64,000 nucleotides of DNA from the NCBI GenBank assembly GCA_905160935.1, contig CAJHZI010000421.1, forward strand, positions 310,001 through 374,000, given 5' to 3'. A program made the translations under genes and the position numbers. This stretch comes from Enchytraeus crypticus (lineage: Eukaryota > Annelida > Clitellata > Enchytraeida > Enchytraeidae). Positions 27,701 to 42,400 of this stretch are shown here, piece after piece. The notes under the pieces were generated by a model. That model did no database searches and had not been told where the DNA came from. It saw nothing but the letters and a program-made list of their open reading frames with translations. How positions within the stretch are numbered: the first letter of the stretch is position 1; the number at the start of each line of letters is the position of its first letter.

Positions 27701-29284
27701 GTATAAGAAATACGATATTGCCATGATAATTTTTCATCAAGAATCACTCCCAAAAATTTAGTCTTATCTATTCTAGAAATTTTGATATCATCTATGTATA
27801 TATGAAAATTTTCAGAATTATTGTTATATTTGTATTTATACCCAAATAGCATGTAATTGGTTTTTTGTATATTTAGGGATAATCTATTCACTTTAAACCA
27901 GTCAGAGAGTGTTAGGAGTTCAGTATTAGTTGAATTCATTAGTTTCAAAATATCAGGGTTTGTGCAGATAAACTATGAGCTGTTCTCTCCTAGAAACAGC
28001 TGATACTATGAGCTATGCTCTCCTAGAAACAGCTGATACTATGAGCTGTTTTCTCCTAGAAACAGCTGATACTATGAGCTATTCTCTCCTAGAAACAGCT
28101 GATACTATGAGCTGTTTTCTCCTAGAAACAGCTGACTGTCTAAACTAATAGCTACTAGCTATTAGCTACTACTAGCTGACTAGAAACACTTTAGCTATTG
28201 ACTGTACATATAAAATGATTTCTATTAGTAGTATACTATGCAAAGTTAAAGCAATGGTATTGGTTGCTGATGCTAATATGATGCTGAGAAGTTTGTTGCT
28301 ATATAATCCTATTGCAGACGTCCTTTAGTAAGCTTATCTTACAATTACGTGTGCGAGTGCGGTTATACCTCGAAGTCGAAAGCGAGCTGATCTATGGGTA
28401 TGGTGTATTTGCGCGCATAGTTCTGCAGAACACCGGTGAGGAAAGCCTGCGTGAAGAAGAAGCCAGACACCCAGAATGTCGGTGGTTTACCATTGTCGTA
28501 CCAAGTCTATACATCAGCGTACATAGTATGGTGATAAAAATAAAAATAACCGCAAATTTTAATAAGAAAGGCCATAATAGTTAGTAATTAACCATTAACC
28601 AATAACGGGTTTAAAATGTAAATTTCCTACGCCTTAAGATCAGTAGTAAATCATTACGGCAATCGAATTTTGACATGAGTTGATAAAAATAATTTTCGTT
28701 TTGAAAGTCTATGGTTTTTATTCAAGCACCTCTTGCAAGACGGTGTGAAGCATAATATTCTAATAAAATATTATGCAAACATACTAAATTCTTAGAATTC
28801 CCGAGTGGTAAGCAGGAACTTAACTCACCAAACTCTGCATGTATTTGCAAAGAGTCGAGTAATGCAGTAAAGTTAAATATAATGGAGTAGTTGGCACTCG
28901 TATACTAACCAGTAAAAGTCTAGACTGCAATGCCAGTTGAGGCTTTAGGAAGTTAAAATTCTTGAGTACCCTCTGTCATACCGTTTAGCGCGGCACTCTA
29001 CAAAAGCCCTTCTGTCTAAGTACTGATTTGAAGAATTAATCAATAGAGGCTAAAATCAAGATTGTCGATGGCAATATGATTTAGAGTGCTATTAATTAAT
29101 GGTTAATTATCTGTGGGATTGTTTTCATTTCAAATTATCATAGTATAGTGTGACATAACATAGTATTGTAACTGAAATAAATGTTATTTTGGCTAATTAT
29201 GGCGCGATGTCTCTAATAAGCCACAGTAAAAACGAAGAGAAAGCGAATCAGCACTATATAGGAGTCAATATGACAGAAGAAAGT

Positions 29285-29324
<40 letters not shown>

Positions 29325-32300
29325 GAGAGCGAGAGAGAGAGAGAGAGATGGAGAGAGATAGAATAAGAGAGAGATATCACGTTGAGAGTTACACCATCGA
29401 CATCTGGATCATTGATTTACAAGGACTACAAATTCAGTAAGGATAGAGGCAATGCTTCATGTAATGTTGCAAAGAGACTTGGTCTACATCGCATGGGATA
29501 CCTGCAGGAACTTGAGCCGCTCCACGAGATCGTTGACGTAGCTGCCGAGAGGTTTGAGGGAGGGGTAGGACCTCTTGGCCCACAGTGTGGGGATCCTGCC
29601 GATCATGAGACTGTTGGCGAGCGACTCAAGCTCACCAGACATGACAACGAGACCCTTGATGGCTTTCTTCAGGTTCTGTAGACTGCTGCGTACCACGCTC
29701 GTCAGTCTGTCACATTTACCAGAACTTTAAATATAGTCACAGATTTTCTGGAAGGTGGAGGGTGGCAATATCAGAAGTTTTTACTTTCTTCCAAGCTAAT
29801 TCTAAGTTTTGCATTTTGACAATGCCTTAGTGATTAAGTCATCCTTTAGGTGCAGGAGTGCTCTTTGAAAAATGTAAACGAACACTTTAGATCTGGTTTC
29901 TAGCATAAACATAAACATAAACATAACAGCACACTGAGTCAGGAAGCATAGATGCTTGTTTAAGACCCATTTCCTCCTTCCTCTGCATAAAGGTGGGTAT
30001 AACAGATATCTAAAGAACATAGTTTAACTATACACACGTATCTAGTAGAACAGCTTGTCAGATTTAGTAGAATACGAGTCTGAGGAATAGATCAGTCTGG
30101 TAGCCTATTTCTACTTTATATTATTTAATAACTAATTCAGATAATGGGCATCAAATTAAATGGCTTACATTTACTAAACCTTACTGTTACTCTTCTGCTT
30201 AGTAAATAAGATTATAAAAACGATTCTAATTGTTTTTATCCCCTTGCCAAGTCGCTTCCTTCAATACGTCTTGAACACTTTAGAAATAATGAGATGGATA
30301 GATAGATAGATATATGGCTAGATAGATAGATAGATAGATAGCTAGATAGATAGATAGATATAGAGAAACATTTATAAGCTAAAAGGTTAAAGAAAATTTA
30401 TAGAATAAAAAGCAAGATAGTGAAGTCAACAAAATAGTGGAAGCCAACAGAATAATAGAAGTCCTAAAATATAAAATAATGCAAATTATTTATGGATTGT
30501 AGGCGGAGTCCCAACTATAATGTTGATATCTCGATTTTCACCGAGTTCTGTTCTCTCCTAGAAACAGCTAGGAGACATCAAGTCTGTATTAAACTTGACA
30601 AATCCAGTTTTATTCGCCTATACACGCTGAAAGGTCATATAAGTTTCGGTATAACCAAGCAATCATTTCTAGAACCTTCACTGAATTGATTAGCTACGTT
30701 AAGCTGCAATGTAAAGCTGAACCTATTGAAGCGATCCATCTCCTGCACGAGCACCGTGTTCATGCTCTCTTTGTACGACACCGGGTACTTAACGAGCGTT
30801 GTCTCTAGGTCAAAGTCACTCGGCAGCTTGTTGAGAATGTCTGACGCAATGTTGAAGAGCACCTCGTCAGACTTGGCGCCTGAAGGTCCCGAGGAGGAGC
30901 CCTCGCTCTGAGTGACGATGACGTTGTCGAGCAGCACTCGGGTTTCCTGCAGCTCTTTACTGATGTCAACGTTCTCGTGCATGCCAAACACCTCGGGCAG
31001 CTGAATCGCTGGCAACTCCTGATCTCAACCAATTAACAGTCAGTCTATCAACTCAATAATTAATAAAATAAACCAGATGACTCATCTGGTTACTGCAGCT
31101 TGTTCGTGTTCTCGTGGAGAAATAAGACTATAGAACATATGAGACGAGTTAGCCTTTCTGAGACAGAAGGAAAGTGAGAACATTTTAATTAGTCTGAAAC
31201 AGCCAGCAAATGAATGAAAGTAAAAGTCTTGGTATTTGTTCACAGGGTTGTACGAATATATTTACTTACGATACGTCATAATGCTTTTAATTTATTTCGA
31301 ATAACCAATCACCAAAACAAACGTACTTATACTGGCATTTACTAACTTTTCCTTGATCAGTTGATAGTTTAATCCTCTGTTGTTGGTAAACTATTGTTCT
31401 GAATTTTTTGGTATTCACTAAGAAATGTTGCGTGGTTATTAACTACAAGGTCAACCGCAAAATTATGTCAGTCAGCCAATCACAGTGCCGTCCTTTAGGC
31501 TGACCGACCAATCAGCTTACTTAGTAAACAAAGTCAGAATATTATTTCTTAATCAGCGATTTAGCATGTCAACTGTTTAAACGCCCGAAAACAGGCGCAC
31601 AGAGCTTTGCATTACTTTACACATCGATTCAAGCTTGCAGAATATCAAATATTGACGAATCAGTAGTTTACGCAACTTTTGATGTTTAAACACTTGATTA
31701 TCTCACTAGTAACTACGGCCATAAAAGATGCTAAGCTCAATCCAATAAAGAAAATCGAAGTATTTCTAGTACTGATTCTTAACCTTTATGAACTCAATGT
31801 ACTCTAGGTAGGAGCTCTTGGGTGGAGCGTAGTAGAGCCCGCTAGCTGAGAACTTGTACTTGAGGTCATCGATGATGCGAGGGGTGTAGAAATCAGCGAG
31901 TATGGTGAGCAGAGTTCTGCGGTCCCAGTCGTCTGTAACCCTGCCTCCATAGTTACACTCTCCTGTCAGGTAGGTCAGGGCGTCGTACGCTATATCGTCG
32001 TACTCGTTTATCAGCATCTACAGTCAATCGATCAATCAATCAATCCATCGATCAATCAATCAATCAATCAATAAAGCTAAAGATAAGGCTAAGGTTAACG
32101 TCAGTTTCCTCACTCGAAAGCAATGTCGGTAACGGGCGAGCCCAGGATTTGAACCCGCACATACTGATCCGCGGTCAAGTGTCTTATCGACTTCGCCACT
32201 GGCTCCAGCCAATCAATCAATCACTCAATCACTCAATCACTCACTCACTCACTCACTCACTCACTCAATCAATCAATCAATTAATCAATTATCGAGATGT

Positions 32301-35300
32301 AGAATCAATCGACAATTTATAAAGTATTTGTAATAAGTCAATTGTTTGACGTCAGATAAGTAGGGGCAGTGTTCAAATCAAGTGCTCTCCACCGTCCCTG
32401 ACATGTTAGAGAGCAGGAAACTGACGTTAAATTAAGCTTTAGTCTTTTTACCTGATAACCTTCGTTCTATTATAATATGATACCTTTATCTCTGTGATAC
32501 CTTTAGAACAAAATCTTTTGACTCAGGAAGTATAATTTATACGACAACATTAATTTAAGTCTCACAGTGAATTTGATATACCTTTCTTAGTAAGATTCAG
32601 AAAATATAAAATTGAAAGCACTGCAAGTGTTGACAAGAAACAGCTAAAGACGATATACCAGTAAAATAATTTGTAGCCGTTTTGCAGTGATATCTGTGCT
32701 ATAAAATAATTCTCCAAATACATGCATATACTATGTATATATATGATGATTATCCGAAGCTATCAATATGATGATTAACTGGAGCCGTCATATTTGACAC
32801 CTGGAGAAATCTCTATGATTACCTAGACCGGTCTATATGATTGATTATACCTAGAGATGTCTATATGATTACCTGAAGCTGTCTATAGGATTGCCTGGAG
32901 CTGTCTATAAGATTACCTGGAGCTGTCTATAAGATTACCTGGAGCTGTCTATATGATTACCTGGAGCTGTCTATAAGATTACCTGGAGCTGTCTATAAGA
33001 TTACCTGGAGCTGTCTATAGGATTACCTGGAGCTGTCTATAAGATTACCTGGAGCTATCTGTATCATTACCTGGAGCTGTCTCTAAGATTACCTGGAGCT
33101 GTCTCAGAGAAATCCTCAGATCAGACTCATTGAACCCGTATGGAATGTTCCAGCCGAGAGGTCCAAACTTTCTTCTCTCCTGAACCAGAGCGTGGAAGAA
33201 ACACAGGCCAAACATCATCTTCTCAAAAACCTGTCAATGAACAACATTCAAACAGAATCCAATGTTGCTTTAATCGTGTCAACAACATGAGATCAGTTCT
33301 GCTGTAGTGCTACTATTTCAATCATACTCGCGATTCGATAGTTATGCAGTAATAGCGTCCATGGTTCTTGGTTCTTGTCAGTGGATCAATGCACCAGATA
33401 TAAAAGTCAAACGCAAGTATCACCTCGCGTCTAGTTTCTGTCAACAGATTCTATAAGATGTATCTAGCTGAACTGAGATGATACTCACCGACTCTTTGCC
33501 CGGACAGCCGGTGAAGAATGTTTCATCAGAGATTGGGTCGTTGAGGTAGGACTGCAGGAGATTCTGCCTCAGACCTGTGGGCGGCTCATTCGTCATCTTT
33601 ACTCCGTTCTGCAGCACTGTCACCGGGAACTGTAGTATACATAGATGACTGAATGAAAGAACGAGTGAATGAATTTATGAATTAATTACTGACTGGAAGA
33701 ATAAATTATTGAATGAACAAATGAATGAATCATTCGGTCAATTCAGTCTGTAAATCAGTCGGTTATAGAGCACTCGGTCGATTAGTCGGTCAGTTGGTAG
33801 GTCAGTCCGTCCGTCCGTCCGTCAGTCAGTCAGTCGTCAGTCAGTCGTCAATCGGTCAGTTGTCAGTCGGTCGGTCGGTCCGTTAGTCAGTAGTCAGTCA
33901 GTTATTAGTCATTCGATCAGTCATTCCGTCAGTCAGGCAATCAGTCAGTCAGTAAATCAGTCAGTCAGTCAGTCAGTAATTAAGTCAGTAAGTCAGTCAA
34001 TATGTACCTTGGACCTACCCATTGGCAGAATACTAAAGAGAGACAACATCCATGTAACATAGTTAAACTTACACAAAAAATACAATTATAGCACAGGTGC
34101 ATACGGTGCATCTAATTTTTTGAACATGGAAATGCATAGAAAAATACCAGTCTTTGATGACATTAGGCTTACCTTTAACCACGTTAATAACGGCTACAAT
34201 AACCTGGATCAATCTGAATATTAACATATATATTTAATTGATGACTAGAATAACCTTGTCAGATGGATAACTGGTTAGCCACAGCCTGAACTCAGGAACT
34301 GTATTCTCTGGGGTCAAATCCTCGCAAATCTTTTCCATGGCTGACATCCAGGACACAGCCAGATGACAATTCTGCAGCAGAATCCATTGTCCATTTTCCT
34401 TGGCGTCCCTGATCATGCGGGCAGCGATGGGACCCTGTGCAGCAGAAACAGCAGTCACAGAGTCAGCCTCGTACCTGATGAGTTTTATTAAAACTTGCCT
34501 CGAACTCTTAATACTTAAATACTGATTGTCTCAAACCGTAAATAGGGTGCATGTTGTAAATACAAGGAGGAGAAAGAGACAGAGAGCAGTAGTGACGTTA
34601 GGAGGTTGAAGCGACTGATACAAGTACCATCTCAAGGCTCTAGTTATGCGCTTAGATGACAGCACAGAATTCGGATACTCATAATACAGATACCGTTCCA
34701 CTCTTCTTGTTCAGGTGTTCCACCAATTGAAAGATCCAAGGCATACATTTATACTCAGAGTCTACTTTAAACGCGCCATAAAAGGGCACTACATAGATCC
34801 ATATATCCATAAGTTAATCCCTTCGCTAAAGACTATGTCTTATGTAAAATATAGCTTGGAAAGAAATGACTTCTGAAGGTGGTATTCTCCTTAATTTTTT
34901 ACTAAGTCGCCTAATGATAATAATAATAATAATAAAGGTTTAACGGCCGTTTCCTCATACAAGGAGGATGTCAAGAACGTCTCCCATCACATCGTTACAT
35001 TATTTTTACATTATTATTATTTTTACATTATTATTATTATTATTATTATTACTATTATTACATTATTATTATTACATCGTGTCGTGTCACGACATGACGT
35101 ACATGTGCAGTTCATGGTTGGTCTATTCTTCCGTGTCCCGGACAGTGTATATGACACTGAAGTACTAGACTGTAGTCTTATGCATTCTAGTTTGTAGTCT
35201 TACAATATATACTCAATATTTTTCGCTCTTTGAAAATCTTGTTCACAATCACTGGCTGACTACTTCATTAAATAGTTTTAAAGCACCCAAAGTCACAGAA

Positions 35301-38300
35301 AAGCAATATAAATTGACTCCTTACACCACGTTGTATAGCCCCTGTTCTGTAAATATTAAGTCGTTATGACACCAGCAGGAAGAATATCCCTGCCTTCAGC
35401 TCCCGAGCGAATAAAAACTTTTAAATGTCTAGAAAATATCTTTATTTTGACAAAATTAGGGATAGGCGATAAAATTGTAAGAGAATGCAGAGTATAAAAG
35501 TATGCAAAGTACAAAACATTAATGTCGCCATATTCATTGAAATTTCATCTTCTACTACCGCGATGAGACAAAATGGACAATAGATTCAAGCTTTACAATC
35601 AATAACGTATTCTACGAATTTTCTTGAACCAGTATACTAGTTTTTTACTGACTCTAGTGACCCAGTTGGGAGAGCTTACGCGATAACGAGTTACCGAAAC
35701 CATGTCTTCCGAAACCATCGAAAGTTTCGAAACCATGTCTTTCCTACGTCTTTAGACATTAAAGTTACCTATCTAGCTGTATCTTAATACTAGCAGGGCC
35801 TAATTGAGTATTGTAATTATATTTTCTTCATTCTTATCACTCCTTACATAGTTTTTAATAACAATATAAGAATAAAAAACAATTAGAGTGCTACAGTCAT
35901 CAATGACAACATCGAGCACTATTAAGATAAAATCAAGCCAGTGAGCAAAATGAAGGTCCAAAAAACGGTGAAAAATTTAAAAAATTTAAGTTTAGAAGAT
36001 AAGCGATCGACACTATTGCAACGTCATCTAGATATGTATTATTATGTATTATTGTCGATTTTCTAACAAAAAAAGAGACAAATATGGTTCTAGCAAAAAT
36101 ATGGAATATTACGGAATATTATAAGGGCTACTTTCTCATATTTACTGAGCAACAGTTAATGAATGAATAAAATTTCATATAAAGAAGCCACTAAGACAAA
36201 ATGATAAAATCGATGCCACAATATTTTCATGCTGCTATTTAAAACTTGCAAAGGATGAACAGAAGCTACAACACAGATTATATAGTAATGGAAATTAGTA
36301 ACAATGTGTATGCCTCGGTATAGATGACAGGTGAAGTAAAGTTTGCTAACCTGTCCTTGACCAAGTGAAATAGAATTGAACTTATCCCCGCCAAATCCCT
36401 TATCTTCAGCAAACTTGAGCAGCGCCATGGTGGGATCAGCTCCCGGTGAGAGGATGAAGATGAGCGGCGCGCAGCAGTTAGAGTCAGCGTAGGATCGCGC
36501 CAGGTCAAAGGGCGGCGGCTCGACAAAGCTCTTTCCCAGCTTCTCTGTTACATAGTTCGTAACGGCTGGGATCACCTACGTTAGGAGAAAAATATTTGTA
36601 GTACAACTACCTGCAATGAAATAGCAGTAGTAGTAGTATGCACTTCTGCGCACCGATGTGTGCAAGCAACACTTGCAATCTTAGGCATGGAAAAAGAAGG
36701 CAGCACACTAGCCCCAATCCACTCTATTAAATAAAAATGTTTTGGGCTTGGATTTAAAGGAAAATGTCCGGAGTTCATTTCGCAGCGATGCCGGTAGTTT
36801 ATTCCACGTTGATTCAGCTGCCCTTTTTGTTGAATGTTGCCCATAAATACTGGTGATATAACAATATAACACCGCTGCTTACTAGTTGACTTAGGGTACT
36901 GTATCTTATCTAATTAAAACTGCTCACCTCTACTTTTCAATGTCTGCAACTGCACGATGCACGATAAATACTAGTGGAAGCATTCTCAGCAAATAATTAA
37001 GTTGATACAGAAATAACCTAATTATTTTGACAAATTTCCCTCGGTGAACAAACGCCGTTTTTCTTTTATACATGTATATTTGCAATTGAACAAACATCAG
37101 TAAGAGCAGTAGATGTTCTATAAGCGAATGAAACAGACGTTAAGACATGTCTGAGTCCTCGTACAGACCTTGTCAGGTCTGATGCACCTGAGCACAATCA
37201 TCCTCTGGAAGTCGTTGAGTTTGTCGTGCCAGGGTTCAGGCAGCACAGCTGTGTGCGGCGACTTGTCGTCATAGTACTGGTGCCACTCCTCCGTGTGTGC
37301 CGTCACGTGATCACTGAGCATAGAGAATATATCACGTGATCACTGAGCATAGAGATATATCACGTGATCAGTGAGCATAGAGATTATATCACGTGATAAC
37401 AGAGAGAATATATCACGTGATCATTGAGCACAAAGAATATTATATATATTACGTGATCACTGAGCACAGAGAATATATCACGTGATCACTGAGCACAGAG
37501 AATATATCACGTGATCACTGAGCACAGAGAATATATCACGTGATCATTGAGCATAAAGAAAACATCCAAGCAAGACTTAAGACTGTGACATGTCACATGA
37601 CTACTGAACATTTAACATGTTACGACAGACTTAGTTTGATTCCGTACTTACAAGTAATATGTTCCTCAGATTTTATGGAGTATTGACTGATTTAATATTT
37701 AAAGCAGATTAGGTTGCAACAACTCACCTGATACCGTTGAAAGTGTCGTTGAGATTATTAAGACGACAGATCTCGTCCCAGCTCTTATCCATCAGCCACG
37801 AGTTGTCAGGGTTGGGTATCTTGTTCTCCAGTCCAATCCCTCCCGTCAAGAAGAACATGAACTCAGCCTGGTCCAACTCCTGCTTCGCTCTGAAGTGAGA
37901 CAACAATAGTATAAAAACATCTACAAACTTGTATTTGTATTCGTTTATCTCAGGACCAGCTTCGTGAATGATCTCTTTACTATCTCTTCAATACATGTAT
38001 TTTGAAGTCGTTTGGTTAATCGATTTGTAGTTAAGCGTGATGGGGTACGTACCTGATATGGTCCTTATTTGAGGAGATGGACATTAAACCTTTATGATTA
38101 TTACTACTACTATTATACCTATACTTATTATTTAATGCCCTGAGCTGTATAGGGCCCTGGGTTAAAAGCTAAGATAGAAAGAGACTTTACTTAATTAAAA
38201 GTTATTATTATTATTATTATTATTAGGCCTATTATTATTTTTATTATTACCATAGTCTTAAAGCTAAGTTAATACCTTTTGTTCATTTAGTTACACACAT

Positions 38301-39408
38301 GATATATTGTGCGTGGTAAATAGATCCCTTTTTTAATTTCAGTTTTTTTTGTAATTTTCGTTAATTCTTCCTCCTTTTTATGGTTATTAGTAATAGCTGC
38401 CTTCTCATAACGCATTTTATTATCATTTAACGCAAACCATAATATCCTATCCTTAATTAATGTTTACATGTGTAATATGTGCCACAGATATTATGCTCTC
38501 CGCGTTCAATAGTTTTAATAATATTGCCTACATATTATACAGTGTATATTCTTATTATACGCCATATCGTTTATATAGAACAGATTACATTAAAAATTTA
38601 CATAATTCCAAAAGAGAAATAAACGAATTTAGGTCGTGAATGACAGAAAATCAGAAATTAATCAATAGAATCAAGAGAATATACTAGTTAAAAATAGCAA
38701 TCAATACTCTTAATTCGGATACTAATAAATAAACTTTAATAATGCGTACTTGAAGAAACATTACAGCTTAAGTAAAAATTGGTTAGCATATTAAACATTT
38801 TAACTTGCCATAAAGTAAATTTTACATTCAAATGCAAATGCAGTTATAAAGTAAAAGAATAAATTATGTAAAGGAAATGCAAAATACGATATTTACAAGT
38901 AAAATTCTTAAAACTATTAAAAGGCTGCAATAAATTAATAGATGCATTACTTAGACAACTTGGATCATATTGAATATAATTATCTTTAAATGAACCTGGA
39001 AGCGTTTAAAGCAAGCTAGCTTTACCCATGTACATCACGTGACGTAAGACTTTGTAAATAAATATACATATACGTGATCACGTAAAAGTATATTAACTAA
39101 GACGTCCCTGATATCTTCGTCCCTGACGGCAAGGACGTTGAACAGGTATTGGTTTTCATTTGGACTAATTCATTAATTTATATCATATAATTTGTGAAAA
39201 ATAGACTGATACTGAGAAATTTTAAAATAATTCAACTTATGTTAAATGAAGCCTTGAATCTTCATTGCATTGCGTAATGTTTTTTCCAATTACACTAAAA
39301 CCATTACAGAGATAAATAAAAATATAGCAGCAGTTCGTGCTATTACGAATCACAGACTTTATTACTTACATTAAAGAACACGGGGAGAGAGAGAGAAAGA
39401 GATAGAGA

Positions 39409-39442
<34 letters not shown>

Positions 39443-42400
39443 ACCAAGCGTAATATGAACCCATGCAACGGTTTAAATTATTAAACAAGCAGCAGGATTT
39501 AAATAAACATTTACAAGAAAGCAAAAGCTTAAAGCAAAGCAGAGGTTATTTACATAAATAACCTTAACTGTGACTTCTGAACTATTGCAAGGTTCTTAAT
39601 CATAAACAGTGTCGAATAAAGCTTTTCTTGCCAAAGACACATGATCGATCCTTAAATGAAGATACGGTACATACTTGCAAAATAACATAGAAGTACAAGA
39701 GCATACATGAGTATCCTAGAACACAGCAGCAGTTAGGCTATCGGATTATCTTAGAACAGAGCAGCACTCAAGGAGTACCTTACAATACTTACAGGAGTAT
39801 CATAGAGCAGCTAGTGCATACATGAATAGCTTAGATCAGTTAGTACTTACAGGAGTATCATAGAGCAGCTAGTACTTACAAGAATATCTTAGAGCAGAGA
39901 GTACTTAACAGAATATCTTAGAGCAGTTAGTACTTACAGGAGTATCCTAGAACAGCTAGTACTTATAGGAGTATCATAGAGCAGTTAGTACTTACAGGAG
40001 TATCATACAGCAGTTAGTACTTACAGGAGTATCATAGAGCAGTTAGTACTTACAGGAGTATCTTAGAGCAATTAGTACCTTCAGTAGTATCATAGAACAG
40101 CACGGTATGTACAGTAGCTTGGAGTATATACATGAATATCTTAGAAGAAAAGTACTTACAGGAGTATCTTGAGTAGAGAAATATTCACAGGAGTACTTTA
40201 AAGTAGAGAAGTGCCTACAGGAGTATCTTAGAGACGTACATGTAATTTAGGCATAGATACTGAATTGACGTAGTTACAGGAGTATTTTAGACAGAGAAGT
40301 CCTTATAGGAGTATTTTAGAGCAGCCCGTACTTACAGAAGTATCTTAGAGCAGAGCAGCAGACTAAACAAGAGCTTAGCTCGTTCGAACAGTGACCTGCA
40401 GACGTTGCTGTAGAGACTGTACGTGAAGTGGTTGGACAGGTTGCGCAGGCGACGATCTAGTATCTTAGACTTGGCACTGACACAACCAACATATTGTCTT
40501 TCTAGATTCCAAAAAACTCGCGACAAATGATATTGTTTCAAGTCATCAGTTTAATTAAGCGGCCATTTACTGCTTAAATTTCTAAAGTAAGTTATTAAAT
40601 AAGCAAAGCCAAGCTAAGCAAAAGCAACACGAAACGAAATTAGAACTATAAGATAATAAGCACATACATACAACATTCGTCTCTGTCAGTAGAGATAATT
40701 ACGTTTAACAAGTTTAAAAATATAAATAATCACCATTACTCCCACGTCTGAATTTGAAATACCGATGATATGCCTGCAATAGAAACATCTGATAACCAAC
40801 TGCTATATGAATAATCCAAAAGCTATGAAGTATTATTTACTAGATGAAGTATTATTTACAGAGACTATACAGATAATAATTGTAGTAGAATGACTGAACA
40901 ATGACGGCTAATAGTCTTATTAGTTGCAAACTAGAAATTCCATGGGATCTAATCATAATGGTATTATATTAAAAGTTTAACGACGGAACTTAGCAAGAGA
41001 GCCAGAGGTCTATACAACACACACGCTGATATAAAAACATTTTGACATTTAGTAGAATTACAACATATATCGATCACTCATACAATACATTACCGTACAG
41101 TACACATAATTATCAGAGTATACATTTGTCCGCATAAACACTAAGAAATTATGCAAAATCTATTGAAAGCCAGAAGTCTACGAGATATATTCGCTTAGCA
41201 AGCCAAGCAGCTATCTTGAAGCTGAAGCCCTGTGTCTGATACCTCGTTAAATGAACGCACAGTAAGAATGGCAGAGTGAGTTTATGCCTGGCCAACAAAG
41301 ACCGGCTGACTGATTCATACAGGTTATACTGGAAGTGCTCCTTCAAATAGCGCAGCCTCCTCTCGAGAATTCGAGATTTGTTGCTGTTCAACAGGACATG
41401 TTAACAAGTTATCATGCACTAATAATATAGGCTAATGCTAACACATTACATGAATATTATCTGATGACATGGTGCGGGACAGAGAGGACTGGAGAAAGTC
41501 TATTCGTATCCCGACCATAGTTAAACTTGGATTTAAAGCAAGATGACGATTATTATTATTGTGATTATTTATTTATTTTTATTTTTATTTTACCCCGGTG
41601 TAAAGAACCTGGGGTTTGATAAAAACGATTCAAGCAATTCGTGCTGAATCGCCGCCCGGCTACTCGAGGTCATCAATCGGCTTAAAAGAATTGTTGAAGC
41701 AGACTGCATGAAATCTTTGCAAAGTCGTGGAAAGCCTTTCCGCCAAAGAAAAGATGTCTCTCGCTTATCGCCGGTTTGCTCTGTGATAAGTCTGCCTATG
41801 CCATTGATAAAGTTAACTCCTTCGGGATTCATCGGGCCCATGGTTTCAATGGCAACCGGAACAACTTCATATCCTGAGGACAGATCTCGGTATTTATCCA
41901 ACTTCCTAGAGGCGGCATGAACAGCAGTTCCACCGGCTGTGACTGAAGTCGTATTCAGGTAGGAGTTTGCCATAGTGTCAATGACCGTGACGTCCCATAC
42001 GGCACATTTACCGTTGCACCAGGGCACTAAAGTCATGCCGTCCGGACGCTTGCCGTCTGATCTGGACAACCCACTTGGTTCCTTAGAGGAAGGGATGCCT
42101 GCTCTTGAAAGTGCTCGCCATATTAAGTCATTTAAATTGTGATGACGAGACATTCTACCTGAGCTTCGTTTGCAGGAGAGGCCGTGGAGACCTAAAGCGT
42201 CGACTTCATGACCGCAGGGGCACATGTGAGGCTCGCAAGTTTTCGCCCCCAAACGGAAACTAACGGCTACTCGAATCGCCTCATTGTCTAAAAAAAGCCC
42301 ACAAGAAGCAACAGGGAGAGCGTGAAGCCAGTCACTGCTTCTTTTGGTTGATACAGCTAGGAGTCGTGCTCTGTCTACTGCATTGGATTGGGATTCTAAC

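Noticed and set aside
32074..32210. tRNA gene on the minus strand
   Set aside because: Four related copies with a shared non-tRNA tail show it is a SINE.
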